Source: Cladosporium sp. IMV 00045 | Lineage: Eukaryota > Ascomycota > Dothideomycetes > Cladosporiales > Cladosporiaceae | Reading direction: 5' to 3' | Assembly (NCBI GenBank): GCA_001931905.2 | Contig: MSJI02000913.1 | Coordinates: forward strand, 1-64,000 | DNA: 64,000 bases | Part shown: positions 9,861 to 19,023 of the stretch, in pieces | Position numbering within the stretch: the stretch's first letter is position 1 | How the letters are laid out: the number at the start of each line of letters is the position of its first letter | Translations under genes and position numbers: made by a program | The notes under the pieces: model-generated | Told to the model about the DNA's origin: nothing | What the model saw: the letters and a program-made list of their open reading frames with translations, nothing else | Database searches by the model: none

Positions 9861-10862
9861 CCTGGAGAAACGTGTGAAAGTGTTTCTCGTTCGAGAAGGC
9901 TTTGATTTGTTGAAGCCGCCTTTGGGCTGACGGTGGGGTTTGCGTTTGCGACCTATGGCGACGGATAGAGATCTTAAGAGGTTGATGGTGGCGTGAATGG
10001 TATGCTGGCTGGGGTGATTGAAATCTCTTCCGGCGGTGTCTTGGTGGTTTTTGTGGATCAAGATGTTATTGTTGTGATATCACAAAGAGTTGCAGATTGT
10101 CTCTCCAGTAAGTTGCATGCAAATTGCGCCTGTTTCTATGGGGTGGCTGGTGAGAATAGGTTGATTGATGGTTTGAAGCTTTCTGCCTGACCCAATTCGT
10201 CGTCATATCGCAGACAGCTGGAGAGTTTTCGCACGTGAAAGTTCCCGCGCCACACTTCATTTTTAGCTCGACCGGCACAAATGTCACATTTAAGAACACT
10301 ACCTGTACTGTTAAGCATATTCGCAATGTTCAGCACCCTGACCTCCTCCAACCATATCTGATGAATACTGCCACATACCAGGACATGGCATGCAACTCCC
10401 TGTCTCCTTCCCACCCTTCGTGCCGTGCCTGACGCAATGCATCTCAGCCACAATGCATGCATCCATGTGTATAAAAGAAGAGGCTCGTTCAGTTGATCAA
10501 CTCGCCCAGTCCCGATAAGATAACATCTGACTTCGCCTATACATTTCATGTGCCCCTCCATTATAACCCCACCATGAATAATAAAAACAAACCTGCCACC
10601 ACAGGCACTTCCAACACCGGCGCTGGTTTTCTCTCTTTTAACAGGTAGATTTCATTTCTGATTATCCATTTCCCTGGCAAATATTTCGTTCTCTCGAATT
10701 TCAGAAAGAGGAAACAACGTGAAACCGATCTCATCATTCAAAACTCCACATGCATTGAGCCGTGCCATCCGCCATACTCCATCTTCCCCATCCATTTATC
10801 CCATATCATTGTCCCCAACACACAACCCTTCCAAACCCACCAACTAAGCCTCCCCACCCAGA
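9861..10862. promoter_or_regulatory. divergent promoter region, sirtuin / hydrolase-like fusion
   Basis: About 1 kb lies between two divergently transcribed genes. A TATA-like TATAAAA occurs on the plus strand near 10470. The stretch 10760-10860 just upstream of the plus-strand gene is C- and A-rich, as expected for a fungal leader. No additional gene is supported. Confidence 0.45.
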
Positions 10863-11996
10863 ATGCCACCACGCATCCACATCGTCAGCGACGACCCGGA
10901 CTTCGACCCAGACCTCCTCTCCCACCTGCGAACCGAAGGCTTCACAACAACCTACATCCCGCTCCTCCCGCCCGAGAAACCCGACCTGACCCCCCTCCGC
11001 CACATCGCCGACGACCTCGAGTTCGGCGAGAGCTATGCAATCCTAGCCTTCGGCTCCGCCGCCTCCGCCTGTCTAGACTTCTACGCCACGCCGCAACCGC
11101 ACATCTGCGCCCTGGTGGCGTACTACCCAACACGCATTTCTAGTCCGCTCATGAAATTCCCGCCCAGCTTGCATGTCCTCACCCACCTCGCGGCCAGCCA
11201 GCACTTCGCGCCCGCGTTTCCGAGCTACACCTACTCGTCCGTACAGCCCGGGTTCGCGGAGCGGGATTTGGAGGAATTCGACGAAGTGGCTGCCTCGCTG
11301 TCCTGGACGCGCTCGCTCGGCTTGCTCCGACGGGCGTTCAGACTCGACCACGACCACGCGGCGGATCTGGAGAGGGCGTGGGAGGAGCACGTCGCGCATG
11401 CATTCTCCCCTTCTCCTCCGGGGGGCACGGGCAGAGAAGTCGCCGCAGCCGCGCGGACGGAGGACGCAATGCGCACCTTCGTCGCCGACGAGCCGTCGCT
11501 AACGCACATCCCCACTCTGACCGGCGGCGTCGGCACCGAAGCCCTTTCTCAATTCTACCACGCGTCTTTCCTGTCCGGCGCGCCGCCCAGCACGCGCATG
11601 CGGCTCATCAGCCGGACGATAGGCGTCGACAGACTGGTGGACGAATTCATCCTGAGCTTCGAACACACTTCGCCCATAGCCTGGCTTTTGCCCGGGGTGC
11701 AGCCAACGGGCAAGAAAGTGAGCGTGCCCGTCGTGGCGGTGGTGGGGTTCAAGGGCGGGAAGGTTTGGAGGGAGAGGGTTTATTGGGATCAGGCGAGTGT
11801 GCTTGTGCAGGTTGGGTTGTTGGATGGGAGGCTTTTGCCGGTTGTGGGGAGGGAGGAGGCGGAGGTGGTGAGGGGTGAGAGGGTGGAATTGAATGGGTTA
11901 TTGGAGGGGGAGAGGGTGGACGGGAAGGCGATGAAAGGGGAGGGGATGAAGTTGCCGGAGAGGCCGAAGAAGGCGAAAGGCGCGGGTGGTGGTTAG
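10863..11996 (+). CDS. degenerate dienelactone-hydrolase-like domain fused to NTF2/SnoaL-like domain
   Basis: This is a single exon of 377 residues. The N-terminal half follows a dienelactone hydrolase layout: IHIVSDDPDFD at the start, then ESYAILAFGSAASACLDFY where active enzymes have the Cys nucleophile in G-x-C-x-G-G, then ALVAYYPTRIS. The nucleophile position does not hold a cysteine. The second half (about residues 195-330) has FYHASFLSGAPPSTRMRLI, then a VDE-x6-FEHTSPIAWLLPG stretch and VVGFKGGKVWRERVYWDQA, which is the pattern of NTF2/SnoaL-like proteins. The last 25 residues are Lys/Gly-rich. Related fusions exist in ascomycetes without assigned role. A hydrolase activity should not be assumed. 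Confidence 0.75.
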   Translation: MPPRIHIVSDDPDFDPDLLSHLRTEGFTTTYIPLLPPEKPDLTPLRHIADDLEFGESYAILAFGSAASACLDFYATPQPHICALVAYYPTRISSPLMKFPPSLHVLTHLAASQHFAPAFPSYTYSSVQPGFAERDLEEFDEVAASLSWTRSLGLLRRAFRLDHDHAADLERAWEEHVAHAFSPSPPGGTGREVAAAARTEDAMRTFVADEPSLTHIPTLTGGVGTEALSQFYHASFLSGAPPSTRMRLISRTIGVDRLVDEFILSFEHTSPIAWLLPGVQPTGKKVSVPVVAVVGFKGGKVWRERVYWDQASVLVQVGLLDGRLLPVVGREEAEVVRGERVELNGLLEGERVDGKAMKGEGMKLPERPKKAKGAGGG

Positions 11997-12154
11997 GTCA
12001 ATTTTGGACATTGGGTTGGGTGTATATATGTAGGGGACGATGAAATCTGAGGTAATTTGATCATGAACGTTGTGCTTATTTTTCATTCATTCAATGGGTA
12101 TAGTTTCATTCGAGTTTTGGTATTCATTTTTTCCCAGGCCTCTCTTCCAGTCCT
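11997..12154. other. short convergent 3' region
   Basis: Only 158 bp separates two convergent stop codons, so the 3' untranslated regions of the fusion protein gene and RMT2 probably overlap. Confidence 0.5.
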
Positions 12155-13522
12155 TCAACCCAAGAACTTGCAAGTCGGCAGACGGTACGGGTTCACATTG
12201 TCCCAGTACTTATGCCTTACGCCCTTCCACTCATCATTGCTCTCCAGATCCGGCACCTGAATATCAATCCAATCGGTGTCCATGCCCGCGTCGAAAAGAT
12301 CAATCTCCACAATGCGCGTGTAGACATCGTAGCAGACTTGCCTATCCGCGCCGAGACCGTTGTAGAAGCCGAACAGGCCCTTGCCGTCCAGCAGCGCGAT
12401 CACGTAGTCCTGGAAGAACTCCTTCAGGTCCTTGTAGTCCTCCGCGTACGTGTCGAAGTAGATGCCGTCGAGCACCACGCCTTCCTCGACGAGTTTGGGC
12501 AGGATGTCCTGCCAGCGGCCTTCGTGCACTGTCACGTTGGGTTTCTCGTACCAGCCGTTCTCGCGCATGCGCTGGTGCACTTGAGGGTGCGCTTCGATGA
12601 TGTGGTGCATGCTGGGGTCTTTGGCCAGGAAGGCCCCGTCGACAATGCCCATGCCGAAGCCGACGTTCATGGTGCGCAGACCCGTGCGGCCGCCGACGAT
12701 CTTCTCGACTGACTTGTACATGATCTCGGTTTCCCAGTCCATCATGACGGCGTTTTTGTCGGAGTCCAAAAGGCGGTCGCCGGAGTATTCGAGGTTGGAG
12801 GCGAGGTAGTCTTCGCTGTTGACGTTGGGGTTGGAGAGCTGGGGCTCGGAGTTTTCGTTTGCTGAGACGAGAGTTGGCACGCTGGAGTCTTCCTCTTCGT
12901 TCTTGCTGGGGTTGGGAGTAGGCTCGAAGCCTTCGACGGGGTCGTGGACGTCGCCGTTACCGGTCGCGACGGGGACCTCGCTGGCGCCGGCGGGTGTGGG
13001 CTCGAAGCCCTCGATCTTCTCGTCCTCGTCCTCTTCCTCGTCGGATTCTTCCATCATCAAAGGAGCGTATGCGTCGAGGCGGTTGAAGAGCAGCTCAGCT
13101 CTCATGCCGGCTTGGACGATGGCTTCGTAAACGGTCTTCAATTTGAGCCTGTTCGCAATGCAGCCGGGAGTCTCGTCATTGTTGTCCAGCTCGTTCCAAA
13201 TCGCACCGTTCTCGAAGAGAAGCTTCACAGTTTCGAGGCAGGACTCCTCGCCCAGAGGTGTGCCGTGCATGAGGCCCGCCTCGCCGTCGGCGTCTTGCAT
13301 CTGCTCGTCATCGGCCTCGCAGGCGGCAATGGCTGCGTGGAGAGGCGCAAAGCCGGTCTCTGGGTCTTGGACATTGGCTGCGCCAACATCGCTGCCCAAC
13401 AAGCGGCGGAGAGTCTGGAGGTCGTGGTTGGTGGCCGCGAGCAGGATCTCATCGGTGGTGGTGTCGACGTCGACGCCGGCGGCGATTGCGACGTCTTGCT
13501 TTTCGGTGGTCTCGATTGACAT
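12155..13522 (-). CDS. RMT2: protein arginine N-methyltransferase 2 (delta-N-methylating)
   Basis: RMT2 methylates the internal delta nitrogen of arginine in ribosomal protein L12 in yeast, and is confined to fungi and plants. The protein is 455 residues from the ATG at 13522 (MSIETTEK), chosen because the frame upstream is basic and unlike the family. N-terminal residues about 20-120 hold ankyrin-like repeats (ILLAATNHDLQTLRRLL, GFAPLHAAIAAC). A disordered acidic linker follows and carries two related EGFEPTP segments. The methyltransferase domain begins near residue 270 with TMNVGFGMGIVDGAF (SAM-binding glycine motif), then HHIIEAHPQVHQRM, VHEGRWQDILP and DGIYFDTYAED. This order is diagnostic for RMT2. 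The single exon and length match the family. Confidence 0.93.
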   Translation of the reverse strand: MSIETTEKQDVAIAAGVDVDTTTDEILLAATNHDLQTLRRLLGSDVGAANVQDPETGFAPLHAAIAACEADDEQMQDADGEAGLMHGTPLGEESCLETVKLLFENGAIWNELDNNDETPGCIANRLKLKTVYEAIVQAGMRAELLFNRLDAYAPLMMEESDEEEDEDEKIEGFEPTPAGASEVPVATGNGDVHDPVEGFEPTPNPSKNEEEDSSVPTLVSANENSEPQLSNPNVNSEDYLASNLEYSGDRLLDSDKNAVMMDWETEIMYKSVEKIVGGRTGLRTMNVGFGMGIVDGAFLAKDPSMHHIIEAHPQVHQRMRENGWYEKPNVTVHEGRWQDILPKLVEEGVVLDGIYFDTYAEDYKDLKEFFQDYVIALLDGKGLFGFYNGLGADRQVCYDVYTRIVEIDLFDAGMDTDWIDIQVPDLESNDEWKGVRHKYWDNVNPYRLPTCKFLG

Positions 13523-14236
13523 TGTGAGGGATATGAGAGAGGGAATGGACAGACCTGCTCTCCTTGTCTTGAGTGTGTGGCGAGGTATAAGGTGAGAGAG
13601 TAAACTGGCAAACAGCGAGCGGCGACTTTCTCTCAAACGAGTGTTGTGCCCCGCAGCTTGTCGAGTCTTTTTCTCTTGCCTCGCAACCAACGTCAGGGTT
13701 TCCCCCCGCCATGCTTTCGGCCACTAGCACTAGATCGCTGGTGGTGGAAGTCGATGGCTGTGGCTGAAACACATCTCTGCTCTCTGCTGTGTGCTGATGG
13801 ATGGGAGGCCGCGTGGTGAATTGCGTGGGCGAGGGGGAAGAAAGCCTTGCTTATGAGGTCTGGCCTGATGTTGTGTTTCTTGGCCATGCCGTGCGACCAT
13901 AGCAAGCATGTGCCGAGTACATGTAAGGGTGTGGATGGCGATCATCGACATTTTAATCAATTCCTCTGCACTTACAGTATCGTCGCGTGGGTTGTGTAGG
14001 GCTGAGTGCATGTGGCTCAGCGTGCAATTTGCGTCATCATCAATTGGCCGGTCGAGTCTCCCAATCGTTGTCGGTGCGTGTCTTGGGCGGCGAGGGTAAG
14101 CAACAGCCAGGTCAAAACAACTGGCACATTCTCATCTCTCTCCAATGCATTGAAGTTCATCTCTTCATCAATCACTCCATGTCGGCAGGAGGGACAGACT
14201 TCTCTACCACACAACACTTCCCCAAGCAGATCCGAA
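13523..14236. promoter_or_regulatory. divergent promoter region, RMT2 / sterol acyltransferase
   Basis: About 710 bp lies between divergent starts. The frame of the plus-strand gene stays open back to 14006, but I treat this as leader sequence. No other gene supported. Confidence 0.45.
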
Positions 14237-16342
14237 ATGGCGGACACGCAATCTGCAAAGCGCCCGCATCTGCAGCAGCAAGACACCCTCGACGCGCCAC
14301 AGCTGGTTGGTAAGCTGGGACGCAACAATAGCGTCAACATTGCTGAGCTGCAGCGCCCGCTTGCGTCTTCCTCCGCCGAGACCGACCACGACGACGACTC
14401 TTCCAAGCCGCAGGATGGCGTGGACAAGCACGACTTTGCCTCGCGCTCCAAGTCCGACTCGGCCCTCGCCAATGAAGACTCAAGCGACGAAATCGAGGAT
14501 TACGACGAGCTGCAGCTCGACCCCGATACTCTGGTTGCCAACGCGAGGAACAGCCTGAGCGAGTCGCTGAGACCCAATGCTGAAAATGGAGGCGCCCAAA
14601 AAGGCGAAGACGGAGGAAGGCAGTCTGAGCCAGGAAGCGATGGCATCCCACACCGCAGGAAGAGCATCCAAGTCAAGTTGAAGAAGACGGACCGCAAGGG
14701 ACAGTATGTCTTGACGGCCGACGACCCGGACATCGGAGACATCCTGCAAAAAGGCATTGAGAGGGAAAAGCGAGAAGCAAAGGATAAATCAAGAGTGCGC
14801 TTCCGAGACTTGGTCTTCACTCGCCAGTTCACCACCTTCGATCGACAGAATCCCACAACCGCTGAGAGCCCTTTCTTTGGGTTCTTCACATTGTTCTGGC
14901 TGGCCATGGTGATCATGTTCATTCAAGTCTCCATGCACAATTGGCGAAATCACGGCAGCATCTTGGGTAACAACCAGATCATGAAGTTGATGTTCAGCCG
15001 CGATCTCTTTGTCTTGGGCCTCACAGACGGCATCATGTGTGGGGCTACCACCGTGACCTTTCTCTTGCAGAAGCTGGTACAGAAGGGCTACGTGAAATGG
15101 TCAAAACAGGGCTGGATCATCCAAAACGTCTGGCAATCCTTCTACCTGGGCATTGTCATCTGGTGGACCTGGTTCCGCGAATGGCCGTGGACGCACTCAA
15201 TCTTCATCTTCCTCCACTGCCTCGTGTTCATCATGAAGCAGCACAGCTACGCTTTCTACAACGGCTACCTCTCCAGCGTCAGCCGGCGATGCGAGGTACT
15301 GAAGCGCAAGCTCAAGCAGATCGAACACGCCCGCCCAGCGCCAGACGACATCGCACAAGCAGCCGACTCCGACACACCCAACCTCACCCACCCCAACGGA
15401 AACCTCAAAGACCGCCGTCCCTCCATGAACCGCACCAGCACGAACCTCATCACCGAGCAGTCCGACGTAGCCACCGTCGCATCCGCCATCGAATCCGGCC
15501 GCCCCTTCGACCTATCTCAACTGCAAGCTTTTGAATCCGTCATCAACGCCGAGCTAACCGACCTGCAAAAACAGCTCGAAGGCAAAATGCCTACCCCCGA
15601 CCACAAAAACGCCTACCCGCGCAACCTGCGCCTCTCCAACTTCGCCGAATTCATCTGCCTCCCCACCCTCGTCTACGAACTCGACTACCCGCGCCAAGAG
15701 CGCACGAACTGGTGGTACGTGGCGGAAAAAACCGCCGCGACCTTCGGCGTCCTCTGCGTCATGATGGTGATATCCCAAGCCTTCATCTACCCGCCCGTCG
15801 CGCGCACCGTCGCCATGAAAGAAGCCTCCCTGCCGCTCGAAGAGCGCTGGCGCGAGTTCCCCTTCATCGTGAGCGAGATGCTCTTCCCGCTCCTCATCGA
15901 GCAGCTCCTCACCTGGTACGTCATCTGGGAGTGCATCCTGAACGTTCTGGCGGAGTTGACTCGCTTCGCCGATCGAGGCTTCTACGGCGACTGGTGGAAC
16001 AGCGTGAGCTGGGACCAGTACGCGCGCGACTGGAACCGGCCGGTGCACAATTTCCTGCTGCGCCACGTGTACCACAGCAGTATCAGCACGTTCCACCTGT
16101 CGCGCAACGCGGCGACGTTTGTGACGTTTCTGCTGAGCGCGCTGGTGCACGAGCTGTGCATGGCGATTCTGTTCAAGAAGGTCAGGGGGTATCTGTTCAC
16201 GATGCAGTTGCTGCAGATGCCTCTGGTCAGTTTGAGCAGGACCAAGTTGCTCAAGGGACGGACGGTGCTTGGGAATGTGATTTTTTGGTTGGGCTTGTTT
16301 GTTGGGCCGAGTTTTATTACGGGTTTGTATTTGATTACTTGA
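14237..16342 (+). CDS. ARE2: sterol O-acyltransferase (ACAT/ARE family, MBOAT)
   Basis: This ER membrane enzyme esterifies ergosterol with fatty acyl-CoA for storage in lipid droplets. The protein is 701 residues from the ATG at 14237 (MADTQSAK). The first 200 residues are hydrophilic and acidic, typical of the regulatory N-terminus. Multiple hydrophobic segments follow, starting at SPFFGFFTLFWLAMVIMFI. The family signature FYGDWWNS is present near residue 580, and the catalytic histidine sits in LLSALVHELCMAILF near residue 640. A linker of about 100 residues with Ser/Pro lies between membrane segments. Length and motif spacing match yeast Are1/Are2. One gene only is seen, so ARE1 versus ARE2 cannot be distinguished. 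The single-exon model runs without a break. Confidence 0.92.
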   Translation: MADTQSAKRPHLQQQDTLDAPQLVGKLGRNNSVNIAELQRPLASSSAETDHDDDSSKPQDGVDKHDFASRSKSDSALANEDSSDEIEDYDELQLDPDTLVANARNSLSESLRPNAENGGAQKGEDGGRQSEPGSDGIPHRRKSIQVKLKKTDRKGQYVLTADDPDIGDILQKGIEREKREAKDKSRVRFRDLVFTRQFTTFDRQNPTTAESPFFGFFTLFWLAMVIMFIQVSMHNWRNHGSILGNNQIMKLMFSRDLFVLGLTDGIMCGATTVTFLLQKLVQKGYVKWSKQGWIIQNVWQSFYLGIVIWWTWFREWPWTHSIFIFLHCLVFIMKQHSYAFYNGYLSSVSRRCEVLKRKLKQIEHARPAPDDIAQAADSDTPNLTHPNGNLKDRRPSMNRTSTNLITEQSDVATVASAIESGRPFDLSQLQAFESVINAELTDLQKQLEGKMPTPDHKNAYPRNLRLSNFAEFICLPTLVYELDYPRQERTNWWYVAEKTAATFGVLCVMMVISQAFIYPPVARTVAMKEASLPLEERWREFPFIVSEMLFPLLIEQLLTWYVIWECILNVLAELTRFADRGFYGDWWNSVSWDQYARDWNRPVHNFLLRHVYHSSISTFHLSRNAATFVTFLLSALVHELCMAILFKKVRGYLFTMQLLQMPLVSLSRTKLLKGRTVLGNVIFWLGLFVGPSFITGLYLIT

Positions 16343-17163
16343 GGGGGGATGGGGAGGAGGGCTGTGGATATGTATACTTACTAGACTGTATTATTACGAG
16401 AGTGGATCGATTTTTGGGAAGCGAATTTATCTTGTGACATTTTCCAGTGATTTGACGAGGTTGTCGCGAGACGACTTTCATGTAGTACCCTATTAATCGA
16501 AAGAAAGGAACTCACGGCAACGACTCCAAAGTTGTAATGCAACCATCCCTCCGCGCGGCAATGAGCCCGTGGTTGAAACCACTGAGAAAGCTATGTTTGC
16601 AAGCGACGATCTCCAACGCTGCGGTGCAACTATCCTCAAGCACGATAACGAAATCATGAACGAAACCACTGGGAGGGTCATGTCCGGTGGTGAACGCGGA
16701 ATCTCAAAAATGAATTTCTTAATTTTTCCTCCCAGCGACGTTCGGTGGTGGTGGGAGCGAACACTCAGGAGGGGGGATGTGAAAGTCTCTAGGAAGTCTC
16801 AAAGGGGCATTGCGTTTTCTCAATGAACATTGCTCTGCCTTCGGGCGGCCGAGCTGGAAAATTCGTGTACTTCATTTCTTTCAATTCCTATTCAGCACAG
16901 TCCTTGATTCACCGTTTGAATTCCTCCATGAAAGCCATTCACTTGAGTCCTGATGATTCATGGCTCGGCCTTCATGCCTTTTTGCATCTTCTGTGCAAGC
17001 TTGCTCATCATTCTGTGCTTATTGGTATTTCGCTTCATGCTCTCAAAATAGTCGGGGAGCCTTGTCGAAGCTGTTTATCTGAATAGGGAGTGGTGGTGGG
17101 GTATAGTACAGTCGATTCGTGAGCTTTGTGACGCTTGACAAGTCTGCAAGCAATTGCCACCGC
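16343..17163. other. convergent intergenic region
   Basis: About 820 bp lies between the sterol acyltransferase stop and the RRM protein stop. An 85-codon frame at 16569-16826 has no recognised domain, and codon composition gives no support for it. No repeats stand out. Confidence 0.5.
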
Positions 17164-18488
17164 TCAGCCAATGACCTTGTACCCGCCAGGATTCTTGACG
17201 GGCTTCTTCTCGATGACGGCGCCGGTGTGGGCGCGCAGAGGATCGTCTTGCTTCTTGTCCTTCTTGTTGTCGCGGTTCTTGTTGTTGTTATTGTACTTGC
17301 CGTTCTTGCCCTTGTACTTGTCCTTCTGGACGGTGGGCTTGAGGTCGGTCTTGGAACGCTGGATCGTGACGGGGTGGCTGCCGATGTACTTTCCAACCAT
17401 CTCGCGCGCAGCTTTGAAGCCCTGCTCGCCGTCTGTGAAGGAGACGAAGCCGAAGCCTTTGGATTTGGTGGTGCGCTTGTCGCGGATCACGCGCGCTTTC
17501 GACACACCGTAGGGCGCGAAGGCTTTGGCCAGAGAGTCGTCGGTCACTTCACCTGCCAGGTTGCCCACCATGATGCGGAACTGCGTCGGGTCCCATTCGA
17601 GGAGCGTGGGATCTTCCCAGGTTTGACCACCACCTTTGCGCACGACGGTGACTTTTTTGTCGGGGTTCTCGGACTTGCCGTCAGCGGGTCCTGCGACACC
17701 GGGACGTGGGCCGATTTGGGGTGCGGTCGCGTTCTCTGCTTTGCCGCGCGCGTCTCTGGCTGCTTGAGGGTCGACGGGCGCATACTGCGATTGCCACTGG
17801 GCCATCTGTGCTTCTTCCTCGGGGTCGTAGTTGGCGTTTTGCGCGCCGTAGGGGTTGTGAGCAGGTGGCGGGGCGGGGAAGGGGTTGCGGATTGTCGGTG
17901 GGATCTGGTCGTATGCCTGCTGTGCCTGCTGGGCGTACGGGTTTGGGTAGCCAGCGGCGTAGCGGTACGGGTCGTTCATGTTTTGAGGGTATGGCATGTT
18001 CAAGTCTCTGGGAATGACCCAAATCTGTAGTCCGAGGTCGTAAATGAAGTAGTCGGTCAGCGCCGTTAGATGGCGGAAACGGTCTGCTGTGTAGTCAACG
18101 TGCGTCTGTCGTGCCTCGTCCCACACGAAATATGCCAGGAGCCTCTCAATACAGTGAATCTGGAATCCAAAGACGTCTTGCAGCGTCCAAAGCTGGATTG
18201 TGAGTTATTAGCTTTGAATGTTTCTTCAAATTGAAGAAAAGTGATGTGGGGTGTCCGCGCGAAGTGAATAAACTTTACCTGCTGGTGGGCGTCCTGTGGG
18301 CGGTCGCTCTCCCTCGGCGCAGCGGGCGTGAATGCACCAGTGCCGCTGGTAGCTGCGGAGGTGGCGGGGAGAAAGTTGTTGTTGGTCGGTGGCTCCTGTC
18401 GACCGTGAGTGTCTGCTGGCAAATTGTATTGCCTCTCTCTGGCGGCTCCACGCCCGTACCCTCCACGCCCTTCCAATTCCCTGTCCAT
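17164..18488 (-). CDS. RRM RNA-binding protein, RBM42-like
   Basis: The proposed gene has exon 1 at 18488-18279, an intron at 18278-18193 (GTAAAG donor, CCAG acceptor) and exon 2 at 18192-17164, giving 412 residues. Exon 1 is low-complexity Gly/Arg/Pro. The C-terminal part holds one RRM: FRIMVGNLAGEVTDDSLAKA (RNP2 region), then KSKGFGFVSF (RNP1), with IRDKRTTKS between. After the RRM comes a Lys/Asn-rich tail with KNGKYNNNN. The DKRT-to-KGFGFVSF spacing and the tail resemble RBM42, which is linked to splicing. Oddly, exon 2 begins with a hydrophobic 60-residue stretch (VFGFQIHCIERLL, TDYFIYDLGLQIWVIP) that does not fit a disordered N-terminus. The true start could instead be the ATG at 17997 (MPYPQNMNDP). 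The RRM is certain, the 5' structure is not. Confidence 0.78.
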
Positions 18489-19023
18489 GTTCAAAGAAGA
18501 AAAATTTTTACCAACCTTTGATGAGTTTAAGATTTGATGTCGTCTCGGAGGTGCAGTGAATGATTGTAAAATCAGAAAAGTCGGTAGCTGCAGAAGAAGG
18601 TTGTAAACAACAATTGAAGGCGCGAAGGTGTGTCTGATGCCTCAGCCAAATCTTCCTTCCAAATCCAGATTAGCGTTCCTGCCTCAGGCTCTCAAAGACC
18701 ACGCTTGCCGTCATCTCCCATTCACATGATGGACGCTGCTCTCGCTCCTCCAGTCGCTGCGTCAACACACCACGCGACCTCCGTGCTCTCTGATACGCTC
18801 TGGACAGCAAGCGTCTCTCAACATTTTCCTATAGAACATACAGATCCTACAGATCTCATGAGCTCGACTTCATTTCGATGACTCAACCTGCAAATGAAGC
18901 AAACCTGCGATGAGGCTAGGTCTTGACTGCGCCTTCGCTGTGTTCCTTTCAACTAACTCGTTTCTGCCTGTGGACCAACCATCAAGTGACACCAAGATTG
19001 CAGCCTAATAAAGGACCGCCAAG
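18489..19023. promoter_or_regulatory. divergent promoter region, RRM protein / ATG9
   Basis: About 530 bp between divergent starts. A short open frame at 18630-18881 has no recognisable product. No clear TATA element. Confidence 0.45.

Noticed and set aside
16569..16826. 85-codon plus-strand frame after the sterol acyltransferase
   Set aside because: No domain, no splice partner; lies in a convergent 3' region.
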